The notes beneath the pieces were generated by a model, which was given only the letters and a program-made list of their open reading frames with translations, was not told the origin of the DNA and did not search any database. Made by a program: the position numbers and the translations under genes. Below, in pieces: positions 34,460-46,718 of a stretch of DNA of 64,000 nucleotides (position 1 is its first letter; the number at the start of each line of letters is the position of its first letter). This stretch comes from Sporosarcina sp. 6E9 (GTDB taxonomy: Bacteria > Bacillota > Bacilli > Bacillales_A > Planococcaceae): NCBI RefSeq assembly GCF_017921835.1, contig NZ_JAGEMN010000003.1, forward strand, positions 186,001-250,000, in the 5' to 3' direction.

Positions 34460-35752
34460 TTATTTCATGAAGCCTTTATAATGGCGTTTCACAAGTTGTG
34501 ATTCAAGTTGTTTCATCGTTTCAAGTGCAACACCGACAACGATAAGTAAACTTGTTCCGCCAATCTGCAAGGACTGCGGAAGATTTGCTAAATTAATGAA
34601 AATGATAGGCATTACTGCAACTACCGCAAGGAAGATTGCTCCAACAAACGTTAGTCTATACAAAGTACTTGTTAAATAGCGCTCTGTATCATTACCTGGA
34701 CGAATGCCTGGAATATATGCCCCTTGCTTCTTCAAATTATCTGCGACATTCTCAGGATTAACCTGGATGAATGCGTAGAAATAAGTGAATGCAATAATGA
34801 GACCTACATAGATAACCATCCCTATCGGGTTTGTGTAATCGAATATATTAATGATTGTTGTCGTTACTTTGCTTTCCCCGAAAAACGATGCAATTGACTG
34901 TGGTGTGATGAAAAACGCCACTGCAAAGATTACTGGAATAACACCTGCTGCGTTAAGTTTCAACGGCATATGCGTTTGCTGACCTGATGAGGTTTGCCCA
35001 CGTCCTGTAGCACGCTTTGCATATTGAACTGGAATTTTACGTAATGCTTCTTGTACGTAAATGACTCCAACAGTTACCGCAACAATAACGAGAAGCAATA
35101 ACACCATAATCGCTAACTTTATAAATAAAGCGTCACCGGCATCTTGAATTTGTGTTGCATACAATTGGTTAGCTGCAGTTGGGATCCCAGCGACGATTCC
35201 AGCAAAGATAATGATGGAAATACCATTTCCAACGCCTCTTTCTGTAATCTTTTCACCGAGCCATAATAGAAATGCAGTTCCAGCTGTTAGAACGATTGCA
35301 ATCACTACATAGGTTGCAATACCTTCGTCTTTTATGAGCGTTCCACCATACATTCTGTTAAAACCGAATGACATTGCGATTGCTTGAACAAAGGCTAGCA
35401 CAATTGTGAAGTATCTTGTGAACTGTGCAAGTTTACGTCTTCCAACGTCTCCTTCTTTCGCCCACTCTGTAAACTTAGGTACGACATCCATCTGCAATAA
35501 TTGCATGATGATGGAAGCTGTGATGTATGGCATGATTCCCATTGCTAAAATGGAGAAGTTCGCCAACGCACCACCGCCGAAAATATTAAGAAACCCAATT
35601 AAACTGTGATCTGATTGCTGTAAAGCGGTCGCATCGACATTCGGTACAGGAATAAATGCACCAAGTCTAAATGCGATTAAAACCAGTAATGTAAAAAAGA
35701 TTTTATTTCTTATATTTCGAACGCGCATAAAGTTAGAGATTGTCTCAAACAT
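34460..35752 (-). CDS. secY: Protein translocase subunit SecY
   Basis: This 430-residue channel subunit of the Sec translocon has ten transmembrane segments. It contains the plug and TM2 region GGALANFSILAMGIMPYITASIIMQLL, the QYAKRATGRGQT cytoplasmic loop and the C-terminal QLVKRHYKGFMK. Its ATG overlaps the rplO stop codon by one base (TAATG), so translation is coupled. Confidence 0.98.
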   Translation of the reverse strand: MFETISNFMRVRNIRNKIFFTLLVLIAFRLGAFIPVPNVDATALQQSDHSLIGFLNIFGGGALANFSILAMGIMPYITASIIMQLLQMDVVPKFTEWAKEGDVGRRKLAQFTRYFTIVLAFVQAIAMSFGFNRMYGGTLIKDEGIATYVVIAIVLTAGTAFLLWLGEKITERGVGNGISIIIFAGIVAGIPTAANQLYATQIQDAGDALFIKLAIMVLLLLVIVAVTVGVIYVQEALRKIPVQYAKRATGRGQTSSGQQTHMPLKLNAAGVIPVIFAVAFFITPQSIASFFGESKVTTTIINIFDYTNPIGMVIYVGLIIAFTYFYAFIQVNPENVADNLKKQGAYIPGIRPGNDTERYLTSTLYRLTFVGAIFLAVVAVMPIIFINLANLPQSLQIGGTSLLIVVGVALETMKQLESQLVKRHYKGFMK

Positions 35753-36192
35753 TAAACCACCTCGGTTTGTCCGCCTGCATTTTCGATAGCTTCCTTAGCA
35801 GCAGCAGAGAATTTGTGGGCCTTAACTGTAATCTTTTTCTCAAGTGTTCCATTGCCTAGAATCTTGATTCCTGATTTAGTTTTGCTAACAATACCCGTCT
35901 CAATTAACAATTCGGGTGTTACTACTGTGCCTTCATCAAATAGGTTAAGTTTATCGAGATTTACTACTGTATAGTCTTTACGGTTGATGTTTGTAAAACC
36001 GCGCTTAGGAAGTCTTTGGAATAATGGTGTTTGTCCACCTTCAAATCCTAGACGAGTACCACCACCGGAACGAGCGTTTTGACCTTTATGCCCTTTACCA
36101 GAAGTTTTTCCAAAGCCAGATCCGATGCCGCGTCCAATACGTTTCCGTGATTTACGAGCACCTACAGCTGGTTTCATTTCATGTAAGTTCAT
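35752..36192 (-). CDS. rplO: 50S ribosomal protein L15
   Basis: This 146-residue late-assembling protein has the glycine- and basic-rich N-terminus [26 protein letters not shown] and the C-terminal signature [19 protein letters not shown]. It lies between rpmD and secY. Confidence 0.98.
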   Translation of the reverse strand: MNLHEMKPAVGARKSRKRIGRGIGSGFGKTSGKGHKGQNARSGGGTRLGFEGGQTPLFQRLPKRGFTNINRKDYTVVNLDKLNLFDEGTVVTPELLIETGIVSKTKSGIKILGNGTLEKKITVKAHKFSAAAKEAIENAGGQTEVV

Positions 36193-36225
36193 TTCATTGG
36201 CACCTCCTTAATAAGAAAAACGGGA

Positions 36226-36408
36226 TTATAATTCTTTAACTGTAACCAGGTGGGATACTACGTTGACCATGCCACGAATTGCAACATTGTCCTCGTGTTC
36301 AACCGTCTGATTGATTTTGCTTAGCCCTAAAGCTTCTACTGTTTTACGCTGTGCCGGTTTAGAACCGATCACGCTCTTTTTAAGGGTGATTTCGAGTTTG
36401 TTCGCCAT
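36226..36408 (-). CDS. rpmD: 50S ribosomal protein L30
   Basis: This 60-residue protein has [25 protein letters not shown] and the VRGMV-like loop AIRGMVNVV. It sits between rpsE and rplO as in other Bacillales. Confidence 0.97.
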   Translation of the reverse strand: MANKLEITLKKSVIGSKPAQRKTVEALGLSKINQTVEHEDNVAIRGMVNVVSHLVTVKEL

Positions 36409-36421
36409 TGTCTTTCCCCCC

Positions 36422-36922
36422 TTAACCTAACAGTTCTTCTACAGTTTTTCCGCGCAATTTCGCTACATCTTCTGCACGTTTCAAATTCTCTAGTCCTGAA
36501 ATTGTTGCACGAACCATGTTAATTGGTGTGCTTGAACCGAGTGATTTTGAAAGAATATCTGTAATACCAGCTAGTTCGAGTACAGCACGGACAGGTCCGC
36601 CTGCGATAACTCCTGTACCAGGTGCAGCAGGTTTAATTAGAACTTGACCTGCACCAAAGCGTCCAAGAATTTCGTGAGGAGTTGTACCTCTAACCATTGG
36701 TACGAAAATTAGGTTTTTCTTAGCATCTTCAATTGCTTTACGGATAGCCTCTGGAACTTCCTGTGCTTTCCCAGTTCCAAAACCGACTCGACCGTTTTTG
36801 TCGCCGACTACAACGAGAGCAGTAAAACGGAAACGACGTCCACCTTTTACAACTTTCGCTACACGGTTAATCGTAACTACGCGTTCTTCAAATTCACTTT
36901 TATTCTGATCATTACGACGCAT
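36422..36922 (-). CDS. rpsE: 30S ribosomal protein S5
   Basis: This 166-residue protein lies at the mRNA entry site and affects decoding fidelity. It has [35 protein letters not shown] and the [23 protein letters not shown] region. It lies between rplR and rpmD. Confidence 0.98.
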   Translation of the reverse strand: MRRNDQNKSEFEERVVTINRVAKVVKGGRRFRFTALVVVGDKNGRVGFGTGKAQEVPEAIRKAIEDAKKNLIFVPMVRGTTPHEILGRFGAGQVLIKPAAPGTGVIAGGPVRAVLELAGITDILSKSLGSSTPINMVRATISGLENLKRAEDVAKLRGKTVEELLG

Positions 36923-36943
36923 TAAATATGTCCCTCCTTTTAA

Positions 36944-37306
36944 TTAAAATTCCAGACCATTTTCACGTGCTGAGTCAGCAAGAGCTTTCACACGGCCGTG
37001 AAATAGGTAACCGCCACGGTCGAATACAACCGACTTGACGTTTTTCTCTCCGGCTTTGTTCGCGATTATCTCGCCAACTTTGGCAGCAGCTTCAGTATCT
37101 GCTTTAGCTTCAAGACCAAAGTCTTTATCCATTGTCGATGCGCTTGCAATCGTTACTCCGCTAACATCATCAATCAACTGAGCATAAATATGCTTATTTG
37201 AACGATATACGTTTAAACGAGGACGTGCAGCAGTACCGCTAATTTTCCGACGTACGCGTGAATGACGCTTTTTACGGACAGCGTTTCTATCATTTTTCGT
37301 AATCAT
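36944..37306 (-). CDS. rplR: 50S ribosomal protein L18
   Basis: This 120-residue 5S rRNA-binding protein begins [19 protein letters not shown], followed by [20 protein letters not shown] and [20 protein letters not shown]. The start is ATG 37306, agreeing with family length; the frame extends six codons upstream. Confidence 0.98.
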   Translation of the reverse strand: MITKNDRNAVRKKRHSRVRRKISGTAARPRLNVYRSNKHIYAQLIDDVSGVTIASASTMDKDFGLEAKADTEAAAKVGEIIANKAGEKNVKSVVFDRGGYLFHGRVKALADSARENGLEF

Positions 37307-37338
37307 CGTGGTCACTCCTTCCAAATACCTATGCGGTA

Positions 37339-37878
37339 TTATTTACCTGTTTTACCTTCTTTACTACGTACCTTTTCGCCTTGGTAACGAATTCCTTTAC
37401 CTTTATAAGGCTCAGGTGGACGTACTTGACGAATTTTAGATGCAAGAGCACCAACGCGCTCTTTATCAATACCAGTAATTTTAATTTTCGTGTTTTCAGG
37501 AACCTCGATCTGAACCCCATCTTCCGGTGTAAATTCAACCGGGTGAGAATAACCGACGTTGAGAACAAGTTTTTGTCCTTGAAGTGTTGCACGGTAACCT
37601 ACCCCGACAAGCTCAAGTGAACGTTCGAATCCTTTTGAAACACCTGTCACCATATTATCAAGAAGTGAACGTGTCGTACCATGGATAGAACGGTGTTGTT
37701 TTGATTCTGATGGGCGAATTAACGTAATTACGTTATCTTCTTGTTCAATCTTAATTTCTGGGTTAAATTTGTTTGTAAGTTCGCCTTTTGGTCCTTTAAC
37801 TGTAACAACGTTACCTTCGGAAAGTGTAACTGTTACTTGTTCAGGTACTTCAATTGGCTTTTTTCCTATACGGGACAT
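37339..37878 (-). CDS. rplF: 50S ribosomal protein L6
   Basis: This 179-residue protein has [15 protein letters not shown], the [19 protein letters not shown] repeat, and the C-terminal [18 protein letters not shown] signature. It lies between rpsH and rplR. Confidence 0.98.
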   Translation of the reverse strand: MSRIGKKPIEVPEQVTVTLSEGNVVTVKGPKGELTNKFNPEIKIEQEDNVITLIRPSESKQHRSIHGTTRSLLDNMVTGVSKGFERSLELVGVGYRATLQGQKLVLNVGYSHPVEFTPEDGVQIEVPENTKIKITGIDKERVGALASKIRQVRPPEPYKGKGIRYQGEKVRSKEGKTGK

Positions 37879-37908
37879 TCAAATGCACCTCCATTCAATT
37901 GTTGCGTA

Positions 37909-38307
37909 TTACCAGACGTAAGCTACGACTTCTCCGCCTACTTGTTTAGCGCGTGCTTCTTTATCAGTAAGGACGCCATGTGATGTAGAAACGAGGGCGA
38001 TACCTAAACCATTCAATACTTTAGGAACTTCATTTGATTTTGCATAAACACGAAGTCCAGGTTTTGAAATACGTTTTAGACCAGTAATTACACGCTCGTC
38101 GTTTTGACCATATTTAAGGAAGATTCGGATGATGCCTTGTTTGTTGTCTTTAACAAATTCAACATCACGGACGAAACCTTCACGTTTTAGGATTTCAGCA
38201 ATTTCTCTTTTCATGTTTGAAGCAGGTACCTCAAGCTTCTCGTGACGAACCATGTTCGCGTTACGGATGCGAGTAAGCATATCTGCGACCGGATCACTCA
38301 TTGTCAT
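37909..38307 (-). CDS. rpsH: 30S ribosomal protein S8
   Basis: This 132-residue primary 16S rRNA-binding protein has [22 protein letters not shown] and the C-terminal [26 protein letters not shown]. It lies between rpsN and rplF. Confidence 0.98.
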   Translation of the reverse strand: MTMSDPVADMLTRIRNANMVRHEKLEVPASNMKREIAEILKREGFVRDVEFVKDNKQGIIRIFLKYGQNDERVITGLKRISKPGLRVYAKSNEVPKVLNGLGIALVSTSHGVLTDKEARAKQVGGEVVAYVW

Positions 38308-38336
38308 TCCATTGACCTCCTTCCCATATTAGGGGA

Positions 38337-38537
<201 letters not shown>

Positions 38538-38541
38538 TTAT

Positions 38542-39081
38542 TTACTTCTGGAATGGCATGCCGAACTGCTTAAGCAACTCGTGTGCTTCTTCATCCGAAT
38601 TAGCAGTAGTTACGATGTTAATGTCCATACCACGAATTTTAGATACTTTATCATATTCGATTTCAGGGAAGATCAATTGCTCTTTAACGCCAAGCGTATA
38701 GTTTCCACGACCGTCGAATGCTCTTTTTGAAACACCGCGGAAGTCACGAACACGTGGCAATGAAACAGAAATCAATTTGTCTAGGAACTCATACATGCGC
38801 TCACCGCGTAATGTTACTTTTGTTCCAATAGGCATTCCTTCACGAAGACGGAATCCCGCGATTGATTTCTTTGCTTTAGTGACAACTGGTTTTTGACCAG
38901 AGATAATCGTTAAATCTTCTACTGCCGCATCTAGTGCTTTTGTATTTTGAACAGCATCGCCAACACCCATGTTGATTACGATTTTGTCCACTTTAGGAAC
39001 TTGCATCACTGATGTATATTCAAACTTGCTCATTAGAGCAGGCGTAACTTCGTTTACAAACTTCTCTTTAAAACGGCTCAT
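38542..39081 (-). CDS. rplE: 50S ribosomal protein L5
   Basis: This 179-residue 5S rRNA-binding protein has [39 protein letters not shown] and [15 protein letters not shown]. It lies between rplX and rpsN. Confidence 0.98.
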   Translation of the reverse strand: MSRFKEKFVNEVTPALMSKFEYTSVMQVPKVDKIVINMGVGDAVQNTKALDAAVEDLTIISGQKPVVTKAKKSIAGFRLREGMPIGTKVTLRGERMYEFLDKLISVSLPRVRDFRGVSKRAFDGRGNYTLGVKEQLIFPEIEYDKVSKIRGMDINIVTTANSDEEAHELLKQFGMPFQK

Positions 39082-39107
39082 CTATTGGACCTCCTTTCAA
39101 CCGCTAC

Positions 39108-39419
39108 TTAGTTATCCAGTACTGCACCGGATTTTTTAGCAACACGAACTTTTTTGCCATCTTCAATCTTGTACCCTACACGAGTTGGCTCGTTAGTTTT
39201 AGGGTCGATTAGCATGACGTTTGAAACATGAATCGCTGCCTCTATGCTCATAATTCCACCTTGAGGGTTTTCCTGATTTGGTTTCGTGTGTTTCTTAACG
39301 ATGTTTGCACCTTCAACAATCACACGGTCCTTCTTAGGAAAAGCTGCTAGGATCACGCCGGTCTTACCTTTGTCTTTCCCGGATATGACCATAACTTTAT
39401 CGCCTTTTTTTACATGCAT
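39108..39419 (-). CDS. rplX: 50S ribosomal protein L24
   Basis: This 103-residue assembly initiator has a KOW motif ([18 protein letters not shown]) at the N-terminus. The start is ATG 39419, which gives the usual length; ten more in-frame codons upstream are not used. It lies between rplN and rplE. Confidence 0.98.
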   Translation of the reverse strand: MHVKKGDKVMVISGKDKGKTGVILAAFPKKDRVIVEGANIVKKHTKPNQENPQGGIMSIEAAIHVSNVMLIDPKTNEPTRVGYKIEDGKKVRVAKKSGAVLDN

Positions 39420-39454
39420 TCTGTCGCACCTCCTGTTTTGCACTGTCATGTTAA

Positions 39455-39823
39455 TTAAAGTACTTCTGGAGCTAGAGAAATAATTCTCATGAAATTGCTG
39501 TCGCGTAGTTCGCGAGCAACAGGTCCAAAAATACGTGTTCCACGTGGGCTCTTATCGTCCCGGATGATTACGCATGCGTTCTCATCGAATGTTATATATG
39601 ATCCGTCGTTACGACGAACACCAGTTTTTGTACGCACGATAACAGCCTTGACGACTTCACCCTTCTTGACAACGCCACCTGGTGTTGCTTTTTTCACTGT
39701 ACAGACAACAATATCACCAATATTGGCTACTTTACGACCTGTACCACCAAGTACTTTAATTGTAAGAACTTCACGAGCGCCTGAGTTATCGGCGACTTTC
39801 ATACGACTTTCCTGTTGAATCAT
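39455..39823 (-). CDS. rplN: 50S ribosomal protein L14
   Basis: This 122-residue protein has [20 protein letters not shown] and the C-terminal [21 protein letters not shown]. It lies between rpsQ and rplX. Confidence 0.98.
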   Translation of the reverse strand: MIQQESRMKVADNSGAREVLTIKVLGGTGRKVANIGDIVVCTVKKATPGGVVKKGEVVKAVIVRTKTGVRRNDGSYITFDENACVIIRDDKSPRGTRIFGPVARELRDSNFMRIISLAPEVL

Positions 39824-39862
39824 TGAGGCTACCTCCCCTCGGATTAAAGTATCCGATATCTA

Positions 39863-40126
39863 TTAAATAACGATTGCTTTTTTGACGATTTCAGTTAGGC
39901 GGAAACGTTTTGATTTCGAAAGCGGACGCGTTTCCGTGATGCGAACGATATCTCCCATTTTCGCTTCGTTCAACTCATCATGAACTTTGTGCTTTTTTGA
40001 ATATTTCATACGCTTACCGTATAAAGTGTGTTTCTTTTGTGTTTCGACCAACACAGTAATCGTTTTATCCATTTTGTCAGAAACGACGCGCCCTGTATAT
40101 ACTTTGCGCTCATTACGCTCAGTCAT
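39863..40126 (-). CDS. rpsQ: 30S ribosomal protein S17
   Basis: This 87-residue OB-fold protein begins [43 protein letters not shown] and the [13 protein letters not shown] signature follow. The start is ATG 40126 with AAGGAGGT upstream. Confidence 0.98.
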   Translation of the reverse strand: MTERNERKVYTGRVVSDKMDKTITVLVETQKKHTLYGKRMKYSKKHKVHDELNEAKMGDIVRITETRPLSKSKRFRLTEIVKKAIVI

Positions 40127-40143
40127 AGTTGGAACCTCCTTCA

Positions 40144-40344
40144 TCAGTTATTTGCACTGATTTCTCTTTGACGTATTACAGTTTTCATGCGCGCAATCGA
40201 TTTACGAACTTGACCGATGCGTGCAGTGTTTTCTAATTGACCAGTCGCCAATTGGAAGCGAAGGTTGAAAAGCTCTTCTTTCAGTGATTTCACTTGTTGC
40301 TCAATCTCTGCAGTTGTTAAGTCACGGATTTCTTTAGCTTTCAT
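40144..40344 (-). CDS. rpmC: 50S ribosomal protein L29
   Basis: This 66-residue helical hairpin protein near the exit tunnel begins [21 protein letters not shown]. The start at ATG 40344 overlaps the end of rplP by 11 bases, suggesting translational coupling. Confidence 0.98.
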   Translation of the reverse strand: MKAKEIRDLTTAEIEQQVKSLKEELFNLRFQLATGQLENTARIGQVRKSIARMKTVIRQREISANN

Positions 40345-40768
40345 TAGATTCACCACCAATTTCTTCACGTTTTACAAACTTACTTTTAATAGGAAGCTTG
40401 TGAGATGCAAGACGAAGCGCTTCACGAGCTACCTCTTCATCGACACCTGCAATTTCAAACATGATTCTACCAGGTTTAACAACTGCGACCCAGCCTTCAA
40501 CAGCACCCTTACCGGAACCCATCCGAACTTCAAGAGGCTTTTTTGTATATGGTTTGTGTGGGAAAATGTTGATCCAAACTTTCCCGCCACGTTTCATGTA
40601 ACGTGTCATTGCAATACGTGCTGCTTCGATTTGGCGGTTAGTGATCCATGAAGCTTCAAGAGCTTGTAGACCATACTCACCAAATTCAACTGTTGCTCCA
40701 CCTTTTGTAGTTCCACGCATGTTACCGCGGAATACGCTACGATATTTAACTCGTTTAGGCATTAACAT
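40334..40768 (-). CDS. rplP: 50S ribosomal protein L16
   Basis: This 144-residue protein near the A site has [24 protein letters not shown], then [23 protein letters not shown]. It follows rpsC by one base. Confidence 0.98.
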   Translation of the reverse strand: MLMPKRVKYRSVFRGNMRGTTKGGATVEFGEYGLQALEASWITNRQIEAARIAMTRYMKRGGKVWINIFPHKPYTKKPLEVRMGSGKGAVEGWVAVVKPGRIMFEIAGVDEEVAREALRLASHKLPIKSKFVKREEIGGESNES

Positions 40769-40769
40769 A

Positions 40770-41429
40770 TTAGTTGCCTCCTTCCTCAGAGTTCTTCTTT
40801 CTCGCTGGAAGGACTTCTCCTCTGTAAATCCATACTTTTACGCCAAGCTTACCGAATGTTGTATCAGCTTCTGCATGAGCGTAGTCAATGTCTGCACGTA
40901 AAGTATGAAGAGGAACAGTACCTTCACTATAGTGTTCTGCACGAGCGATGTCTGCACCGCCAAGACGTCCAGAAACTTGTGTTTTAATTCCTTTCGCGCC
41001 AGCACGAATTGTGCGTTGAATTGCTTGTTTTTGCACACGACGGAATGAAACACGGCCTTCTAATTGACGTGCTATGCCTTCAGCTACTAATTTCGCGTCA
41101 AGATCTGCACGTTTAATTTCGATGATGTTGATGTGTACACGTTTGCCTGTAATTGAATTCAATTGTTTACGGAGAGCTTCGACCTCGGAGCCACCTTTAC
41201 CAATTACCATTCCAGGTTTCGCAGTGTGAATAGAAATGTTTACACGCTTTGCAGCACGTTCGATTTCTACTTTAGAAACAGATGCGTCAACTAATTTCTT
41301 GTCAATATACTCACGAATCTTTAAGTCTTCATGCAATAATGTTGCGTAGTCTTTTTCTGCGTACCATTTTGACTCCCAGTCACGGATGATACCGACACGC
41401 AAACCATTAGGATGTATTTTTTGACCCAC
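40770..41429 (-). CDS. rpsC: 30S ribosomal protein S3
   Basis: This 219-residue protein at the mRNA entry channel begins [18 protein letters not shown]. It contains a KH domain with [19 protein letters not shown] and the C-terminal signature [30 protein letters not shown]. It lies between rplV and rplP. Confidence 0.98.
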   Translation of the reverse strand: MGQKIHPNGLRVGIIRDWESKWYAEKDYATLLHEDLKIREYIDKKLVDASVSKVEIERAAKRVNISIHTAKPGMVIGKGGSEVEALRKQLNSITGKRVHINIIEIKRADLDAKLVAEGIARQLEGRVSFRRVQKQAIQRTIRAGAKGIKTQVSGRLGGADIARAEHYSEGTVPLHTLRADIDYAHAEADTTFGKLGVKVWIYRGEVLPARKKNSEEGGN

Positions 41430-41432
41430 GAA

Positions 41433-41777
41433 TTATCCCTCCTTCTTCTCTGCAACCACGACAGTGATATGGCTTGTGCGTTTGTTGATAGCACTTGCGC
41501 GTCCCTGTGCACGTGGGCGGAAACGTTTCAATGTCGGTCCTTCATCAACGAATATTTCGCTAACGATTAAGTTCTCGACATTCATTTCATAGTTATGTTC
41601 AGCGTTTGCGACGGCTGAATTCAATGCTTTTTCTACAGCTGGAGATGCCGCTCTCGGCGTCAGGCGTAGAATTGCCACAGCTTCACCGATTTTCTTACCT
41701 CTGATAAGATCAACCACAAGACGAACTTTACGAGGAGCAATACGGACTGTGCGGGCAGTAGCTTTAGCTTGTTGCAT
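41433..41777 (-). CDS. rplV: 50S ribosomal protein L22
   Basis: This 114-residue protein lines the exit tunnel and can influence macrolide response. It has [20 protein letters not shown] and the C-terminal [24 protein letters not shown]. It lies between rpsS and rpsC. Confidence 0.98.
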   Translation of the reverse strand: MQQAKATARTVRIAPRKVRLVVDLIRGKKIGEAVAILRLTPRAASPAVEKALNSAVANAEHNYEMNVENLIVSEIFVDEGPTLKRFRPRAQGRASAINKRTSHITVVVAEKKEG

Positions 41778-41796
41778 CAGATTTACCTCCTCTCAA

Positions 41797-42075
41797 TTAA
41801 CGACCTGTTTTCTTATCGTCGCCACCGTGATTTCTAAATGTACGTGTTGGTGCGAATTCACCTAGTTTATGTCCTACCATATCTTCTGTTACGTATACTG
41901 GAACGTGTTTACGACCATCGTATACTGCAATCGTCATTCCGATGAAAGACGGGAAAATTGTGGAACGTCGTGACCAAGTTCTAATTACTTGCTTTTTCTC
42001 TGAACCTTTTTGTGCATCGACTTTCTTTAAAAGATGATCGTCTGCAAATGGTCCTTTTTTCAAGCTTCGGCCCAT
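41797..42075 (-). CDS. rpsS: 30S ribosomal protein S19
   Basis: This 92-residue head protein begins [19 protein letters not shown] and ends with the [24 protein letters not shown] signature. It lies between rplB and rplV. Confidence 0.98.
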   Translation of the reverse strand: MGRSLKKGPFADDHLLKKVDAQKGSEKKQVIRTWSRRSTIFPSFIGMTIAVYDGRKHVPVYVTEDMVGHKLGEFAPTRTFRNHGGDDKKTGR

Positions 42076-42135
42076 GTCGGAACCTCCCTCCTTGATTTGA
42101 CTACGGCCCAGTTATTGAACCGCAGTGATTCTAAC

Positions 42136-42963
42136 TTACTTCTTACGACGACGAATAATATGTTTGTCGGAAGCGTTGTTCTTCTTACGCGTTTTGTAAC
42201 CAAGTGTTGGTTTGCCCCATGGTGTAAGTGGTGATGGCATACCGATTCCAGTACGTCCTTCTCCTCCACCGTGCGGGTGATCGTTCGGGTTCATTGCAGA
42301 TCCACGTACTGCCGGGCGTTTACCCATCCAGCGTGAACGTCCTGCTTTACCGATGTTGATAAGTTCGTGTTGTTCGTTTCCAACTTGACCGATTGTTGCG
42401 CGGCAAGCAGAGAGAACCATGCGTACTTCACCGGATTGAAGACGAATAATTACATATTTACCTTCACGTCCTAGAAGTTGAGCAGATGTACCAGCTGAAC
42501 GTACAAGTTGGCCACCTTTTCCTGGTTTCAATTCAATGTTGTGAATTGTTGAACCCATTGGAATGTTTTCTAATGGAAGTGCGTTCCCTACTTTAGCGTC
42601 AACATCTGGACCTGACATGATTGTCATTCCAACTTGAAGACCCTTTGGAGCAAGGATATAACGTTTTTCTCCATCAGCATAGTTAATCAAAGCGATGTTT
42701 GCAGAACGGTTTGGATCGTATTCGATCGTAGCAACGCGTCCTGGTATGCCATCTTTCCGACGTTGGAAATCGATGACACGGTATTGGCGTTTATGGCCGC
42801 CACCTTGGTGACGAACAGTAGTCCTACCTGTATTGTTACGTCCGCCTGACCGTTTAACCGGTGCTAGCAATGATTTTTCTGGCTTATCCGTAGTAATAGC
42901 GGAGAAATCAGAAGAAGTCATATTACGACGTCCATTAGAAGTAGGTTTGTATTTTTTAATCAC
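42136..42963 (-). CDS. rplB: 50S ribosomal protein L2
   Basis: This 275-residue protein is needed for subunit joining and lies near the peptidyl transferase centre. It has [16 protein letters not shown], and the conserved [22 protein letters not shown] with the functional histidine. It lies between rplW and rpsS. Confidence 0.98.
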   Translation of the reverse strand: MIKKYKPTSNGRRNMTSSDFSAITTDKPEKSLLAPVKRSGGRNNTGRTTVRHQGGGHKRQYRVIDFQRRKDGIPGRVATIEYDPNRSANIALINYADGEKRYILAPKGLQVGMTIMSGPDVDAKVGNALPLENIPMGSTIHNIELKPGKGGQLVRSAGTSAQLLGREGKYVIIRLQSGEVRMVLSACRATIGQVGNEQHELINIGKAGRSRWMGKRPAVRGSAMNPNDHPHGGGEGRTGIGMPSPLTPWGKPTLGYKTRKKNNASDKHIIRRRKK

Positions 42964-43008
42964 CTTGTTTTCCCTCCTTCATATAATCGTGTTTCTATTA
43001 ATAGAAAC

Positions 43009-43293
43009 TTATAGTTCGAATAGTTCGATGTCGTTTGAGTCCTCAGTTAGCGTAACAATCGCTTTACGGCGTTTGTTTGTGTAACCAGCGTGTTTCCCCA
43101 TACGTTTGAACTTGCCTTTATAGTTCTGTACGTTTACTTTTTCTACTTTCACTCCGAAGATTTCTTCAACAGCATGCTTAACTTGTGTTTTGTTTGCGCG
43201 CGTGTCGACATCGAAAGTGTATTTTTTGAATTCCATTTGATCAGAAGTACGCTCGGTAATGACCGGACGTTTTAAGATATCACGTGCTTCCAT
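43009..43293 (-). CDS. rplW: 50S ribosomal protein L23
   Basis: This 94-residue exit-tunnel protein docks trigger factor and SRP. It has [27 protein letters not shown]. Its ATG overlaps the rplD stop codon by one base. Confidence 0.97.
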   Translation of the reverse strand: MEARDILKRPVITERTSDQMEFKKYTFDVDTRANKTQVKHAVEEIFGVKVEKVNVQNYKGKFKRMGKHAGYTNKRRKAIVTLTEDSNDIELFEL

Positions 43294-43916
43294 TAACCAA
43301 GCACCTCCTCTATTTTTTCTACTGCTGCTTTAGTTACGACAAACTTTTCATGCGCAACGATATCAAGAACATTGATGCTGCTAGCAGTTACTACACTGAT
43401 TCCAGGAATGTTACGAGCGGACAATGCCACCGTCTCATCAAGGTCTGCAGTGACAATCAATGCTTTTTTGTTGATTGATAGATCTTTTAATACTTGTACG
43501 AACTCTTTTGTTTTTGGTGCATCAAATGCTAGTTGATCAAGAACGATTACGTTCTCTTCACGTACTTTTGATGAAAGTGCAGATAAAAGAGCGATTCTGC
43601 GAACTTTTCTTGGTAGTTTGTATGAATAGCTTCTTGGTGTTGGACCAAATACAACTCCACCGCCACGCCATTGTGGGGAACGGATTGACCCTTGACGAGC
43701 ACGGCCTGTTCCTTTTTGACGCCATGGTTTACGACCACCGCCAGCAACTTCAGAACGATTTTTCACTTTGTGGTTACCTTGGCGTAATGATGCGCGCTGT
43801 TGGACCAATGCTTCAAACAAAATCGCTTCATTTGGCTCGATTCCGAAAATCGCATCGTTTAATTCGATTTCGCCAACTGAAGAACCTGTTTGACTTAAAA
43901 CGGATACTTTTGTCAT
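43293..43916 (-). CDS. rplD: 50S ribosomal protein L4
   Basis: This 207-residue protein reaches into the exit tunnel. It has [27 protein letters not shown] in the tunnel loop. In E. coli L4 feedback-regulates the S10 operon; in Bacillales this is less settled. It lies between rplC and rplW. Confidence 0.98.
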   Translation of the reverse strand: MTKVSVLSQTGSSVGEIELNDAIFGIEPNEAILFEALVQQRASLRQGNHKVKNRSEVAGGGRKPWRQKGTGRARQGSIRSPQWRGGGVVFGPTPRSYSYKLPRKVRRIALLSALSSKVREENVIVLDQLAFDAPKTKEFVQVLKDLSINKKALIVTADLDETVALSARNIPGISVVTASSINVLDIVAHEKFVVTKAAVEKIEEVLG

Positions 43917-43941
43917 TCCAACTTCCTCCTTCCTTTATTAA

Positions 43942-44571
43942 TTAGTTCCCTTTAATCGCGCTTTTCACTTGAATAAGTGATTTACGTGATCCTGGAACAT
44001 TACCTTTTATTAGTAGCAAGTTACGCTCAGCGTCAACTCTTACAATTTCAAGGTTTTGAATTGTTACTGTTTTATTTCCCATGCGTCCTGGAAGTTTCTT
44101 ACCTTTGAAGACACGTTGAGCGTCTACAGATCCGATTGAACCTGGTGAACGGTGGAAACGTGAACCATGAGACATAGAACCGATTGAGTAACCGTGGCGT
44201 TTAATAACACCTTGGAAACCTTTACCTTTTGTTGTACCTACTACGTCGACGATATCGCCTTCTGCGAATGTATCGACTTTGACTTCCTGACCAACCTCGT
44301 GTGCGTTAACGTCCAAACCACGGAATTCGCGGATGAAGCGCTTAGGCGTTGTTTCAGCTTTCGCAACGTGTCCCTTTTCAGGTTTGTTCGATAGCTTGTC
44401 TCTTTTATCATTAAATCCTAGTTGGATTGCTTCATAGCCGTCCGTTTCTGCATTCTTCTTTTGAAGAACGATGTTTGGAGTAGCTTCAATCACTGTTACT
44501 GGGATTAGATCACCGTTTTCAGCAAAAATTTGCGTCATACCGATTTTTTTCCCTAAGATTCCTTTGGTCAT
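43942..44571 (-). CDS. rplC: 50S ribosomal protein L3
   Basis: This 209-residue early-assembling protein begins [16 protein letters not shown] and has the [26 protein letters not shown] loop that reaches the peptidyl transferase centre. It is the second gene of the S10 operon. Confidence 0.98.
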   Translation of the reverse strand: MTKGILGKKIGMTQIFAENGDLIPVTVIEATPNIVLQKKNAETDGYEAIQLGFNDKRDKLSNKPEKGHVAKAETTPKRFIREFRGLDVNAHEVGQEVKVDTFAEGDIVDVVGTTKGKGFQGVIKRHGYSIGSMSHGSRFHRSPGSIGSVDAQRVFKGKKLPGRMGNKTVTIQNLEIVRVDAERNLLLIKGNVPGSRKSLIQVKSAIKGN

Positions 44572-44620
44572 TCGTCACACCTCCTGTAATATAATAATTT
44601 TTCTATCGATTATAATTTGA

Positions 44621-45052
<432 letters not shown>

Positions 45053-45057
45053 TCAAC

Positions 45058-45086
45058 ATTATACACAATAAAAAAGAGTTTCGCAA
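45058..45086 (-). promoter_or_regulatory. Promoter of the S10 operon
   Basis: On the minus strand TTGCGA (45081-45086) and a perfect TATAAT (45058-45063) are separated by exactly 17 bases, about 120 bases upstream of rpsJ. Confidence 0.85.
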
Positions 45087-45203
45087 GTGTTTTAACGAAA
45101 TTCTTTTCTATTCATCGCTTTTATTGTTGCTTTAGTTATTATAGTCGTATTCTTTACAAGATGCAATAACCTAGCAATTAGTCGGAAAAATTAATGTGCT
45201 TAA

Positions 45204-46523
45204 TTAATTAAGTAACATAACAGCAATCCAGCCGAAAACTAATAGCGGAATACTGAAGTGAAGAAAAGTCGGTACACAAGAGTCCCAAATATGATTGTGC
45301 TGTCCGTCTGCATTTAATCCTGCTGTTGGACCTAACGTTGAGTCTGAGGCAGGTGAACCGGCATCTCCAAGTGCTGCAGCCGTCCCTACTAATGCAATAA
45401 TCGCCATCGTACTAAAGCCGAATTCGATACTTAATGGAACAAAGATGGATGCGATGATTGGAATCGTAGCAAATGATGATCCAATTCCCATCGTTACGAT
45501 TAAACCAACCAACAGCATTAACATTGCTGCTACACCTTTATTTGCGCCTAACATTTCGCTAGTGCTCTTCACCAACAAATTAACATGTCCAGTTTCTTGA
45601 AGAACAGCTGCAAATCCGTTTGCGGCAATCATTACAAAACCGACAAATGCCATCATTTTCATACCATCGTTAATAAGATTATCTGCTTCCTTCCATTTCA
45701 GAGCGCCAGTTACATATAAAATAATGATTCCAGTAACAGCTCCCGCAATCATAGATTCTGTTGGTATTTGCACGGCCAATGTTCCGATTAATGCAAGGAC
45801 AGTAAATATTAGATTACTAGTTTTTATTTGTACAACTTCTTGGGATAGTTCGATTTGTCGATCTTCATACTCCCTCGGTTTACGATAAGATATGAAAACC
45901 GCAATAACCAATCCGACAACTAGCCCGATTACAGGAATAACCATCGCTTTTGGAATATCTGACATATTAATCGTTAGACCTGCAAGCTCCATTTGCGTCG
46001 CCAATATCTCATGGTAAATGAATCCGAAGCCGTATGGCAAAATCATATAAGGAACGGTTAATCCGAAAGTTAGAACAGATGCGATTAAACGTCGGTCTAT
46101 TTTCAGCATATTTAATACATGTAAAATCGGTGGCACTAACAACGGAATGAATGCAATATGTATCGGGATCAAGTTTTGCGAGAATATCGCCATGGTAAGC
46201 AAGATCAATATGACTAATACCTTCCCAAGAGCAGTACGATTTTCTTCGCCGTCTTTCTGAACGATCTTCAACATGCCATTGACAAGTAACTGCGGTATAC
46301 CCGTTTGTGATATCGCAAGCGCGAATCCACCTAACAATGCGTAACTCAACGCGATATTAGCGCCCGCACCGAGGCCACTCGAAAATGAGTCAATCGTCGT
46401 TTCAAACGACAACCCACCCGTCAATCCGCCCGCGAATGCTCCCACAACTAAGGCGAGCACCACATTCACTCTAAACAAACTTAATAACAACATAACGACT
46501 ACCGCTATAAGTACTGCATTCAT
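45204..46523 (-). CDS. Na+/H+ antiporter family (NhaC/YuiF-like) transporter
   Basis: This 439-residue integral membrane protein has about 11-12 transmembrane segments. It matches the Na_H_antiporter family: an N-terminal VVLALVVGAFAGGLTGG, then SYALLGGFALAISQTG, a mid GIGSSFATIPIIA, and a late GDAGSPASDSTLGPTAGLNADGQHNH. In Bacillus such proteins (YuiF) may move amino acids instead of sodium, so the substrate is uncertain. The start is ATG 46523 with AGGAG eight bases upstream; the frame extends to 46547. It interrupts the usual tuf-rpsJ junction. Confidence 0.88.
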   Translation of the reverse strand: MNAVLIAVVVMLLLSLFRVNVVLALVVGAFAGGLTGGLSFETTIDSFSSGLGAGANIALSYALLGGFALAISQTGIPQLLVNGMLKIVQKDGEENRTALGKVLVILILLTMAIFSQNLIPIHIAFIPLLVPPILHVLNMLKIDRRLIASVLTFGLTVPYMILPYGFGFIYHEILATQMELAGLTINMSDIPKAMVIPVIGLVVGLVIAVFISYRKPREYEDRQIELSQEVVQIKTSNLIFTVLALIGTLAVQIPTESMIAGAVTGIIILYVTGALKWKEADNLINDGMKMMAFVGFVMIAANGFAAVLQETGHVNLLVKSTSEMLGANKGVAAMLMLLVGLIVTMGIGSSFATIPIIASIFVPLSIEFGFSTMAIIALVGTAAALGDAGSPASDSTLGPTAGLNADGQHNHIWDSCVPTFLHFSIPLLVFGWIAVMLLN

Positions 46524-46578
46524 ATATTTCACTCCTATTGATTTCACTCTGCTAAAGCACTAAAGTTCATTGTCCTAA

Positions 46579-46607
46579 TTTAACAAAATACTGTTGGTCT
46601 GTCAATA
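46579..46607 (-). promoter_or_regulatory. Promoter of the antiporter gene
   Basis: On the minus strand TTGACA (46602-46607) and TAAATT (46579-46584) are separated by 17 bases, about 55 bases before the start codon. Confidence 0.7.
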
Positions 46608-46718
46608 AAAAAATTAGCAGTCCTATCAAAAGAGCAAAATCCTTGCGTACAATTCACCTGGTTTTTTACCCGGATTATAAAACTATTTCTTTTCCTTTCG
46701 AGAGCCTGTATTGGGTTT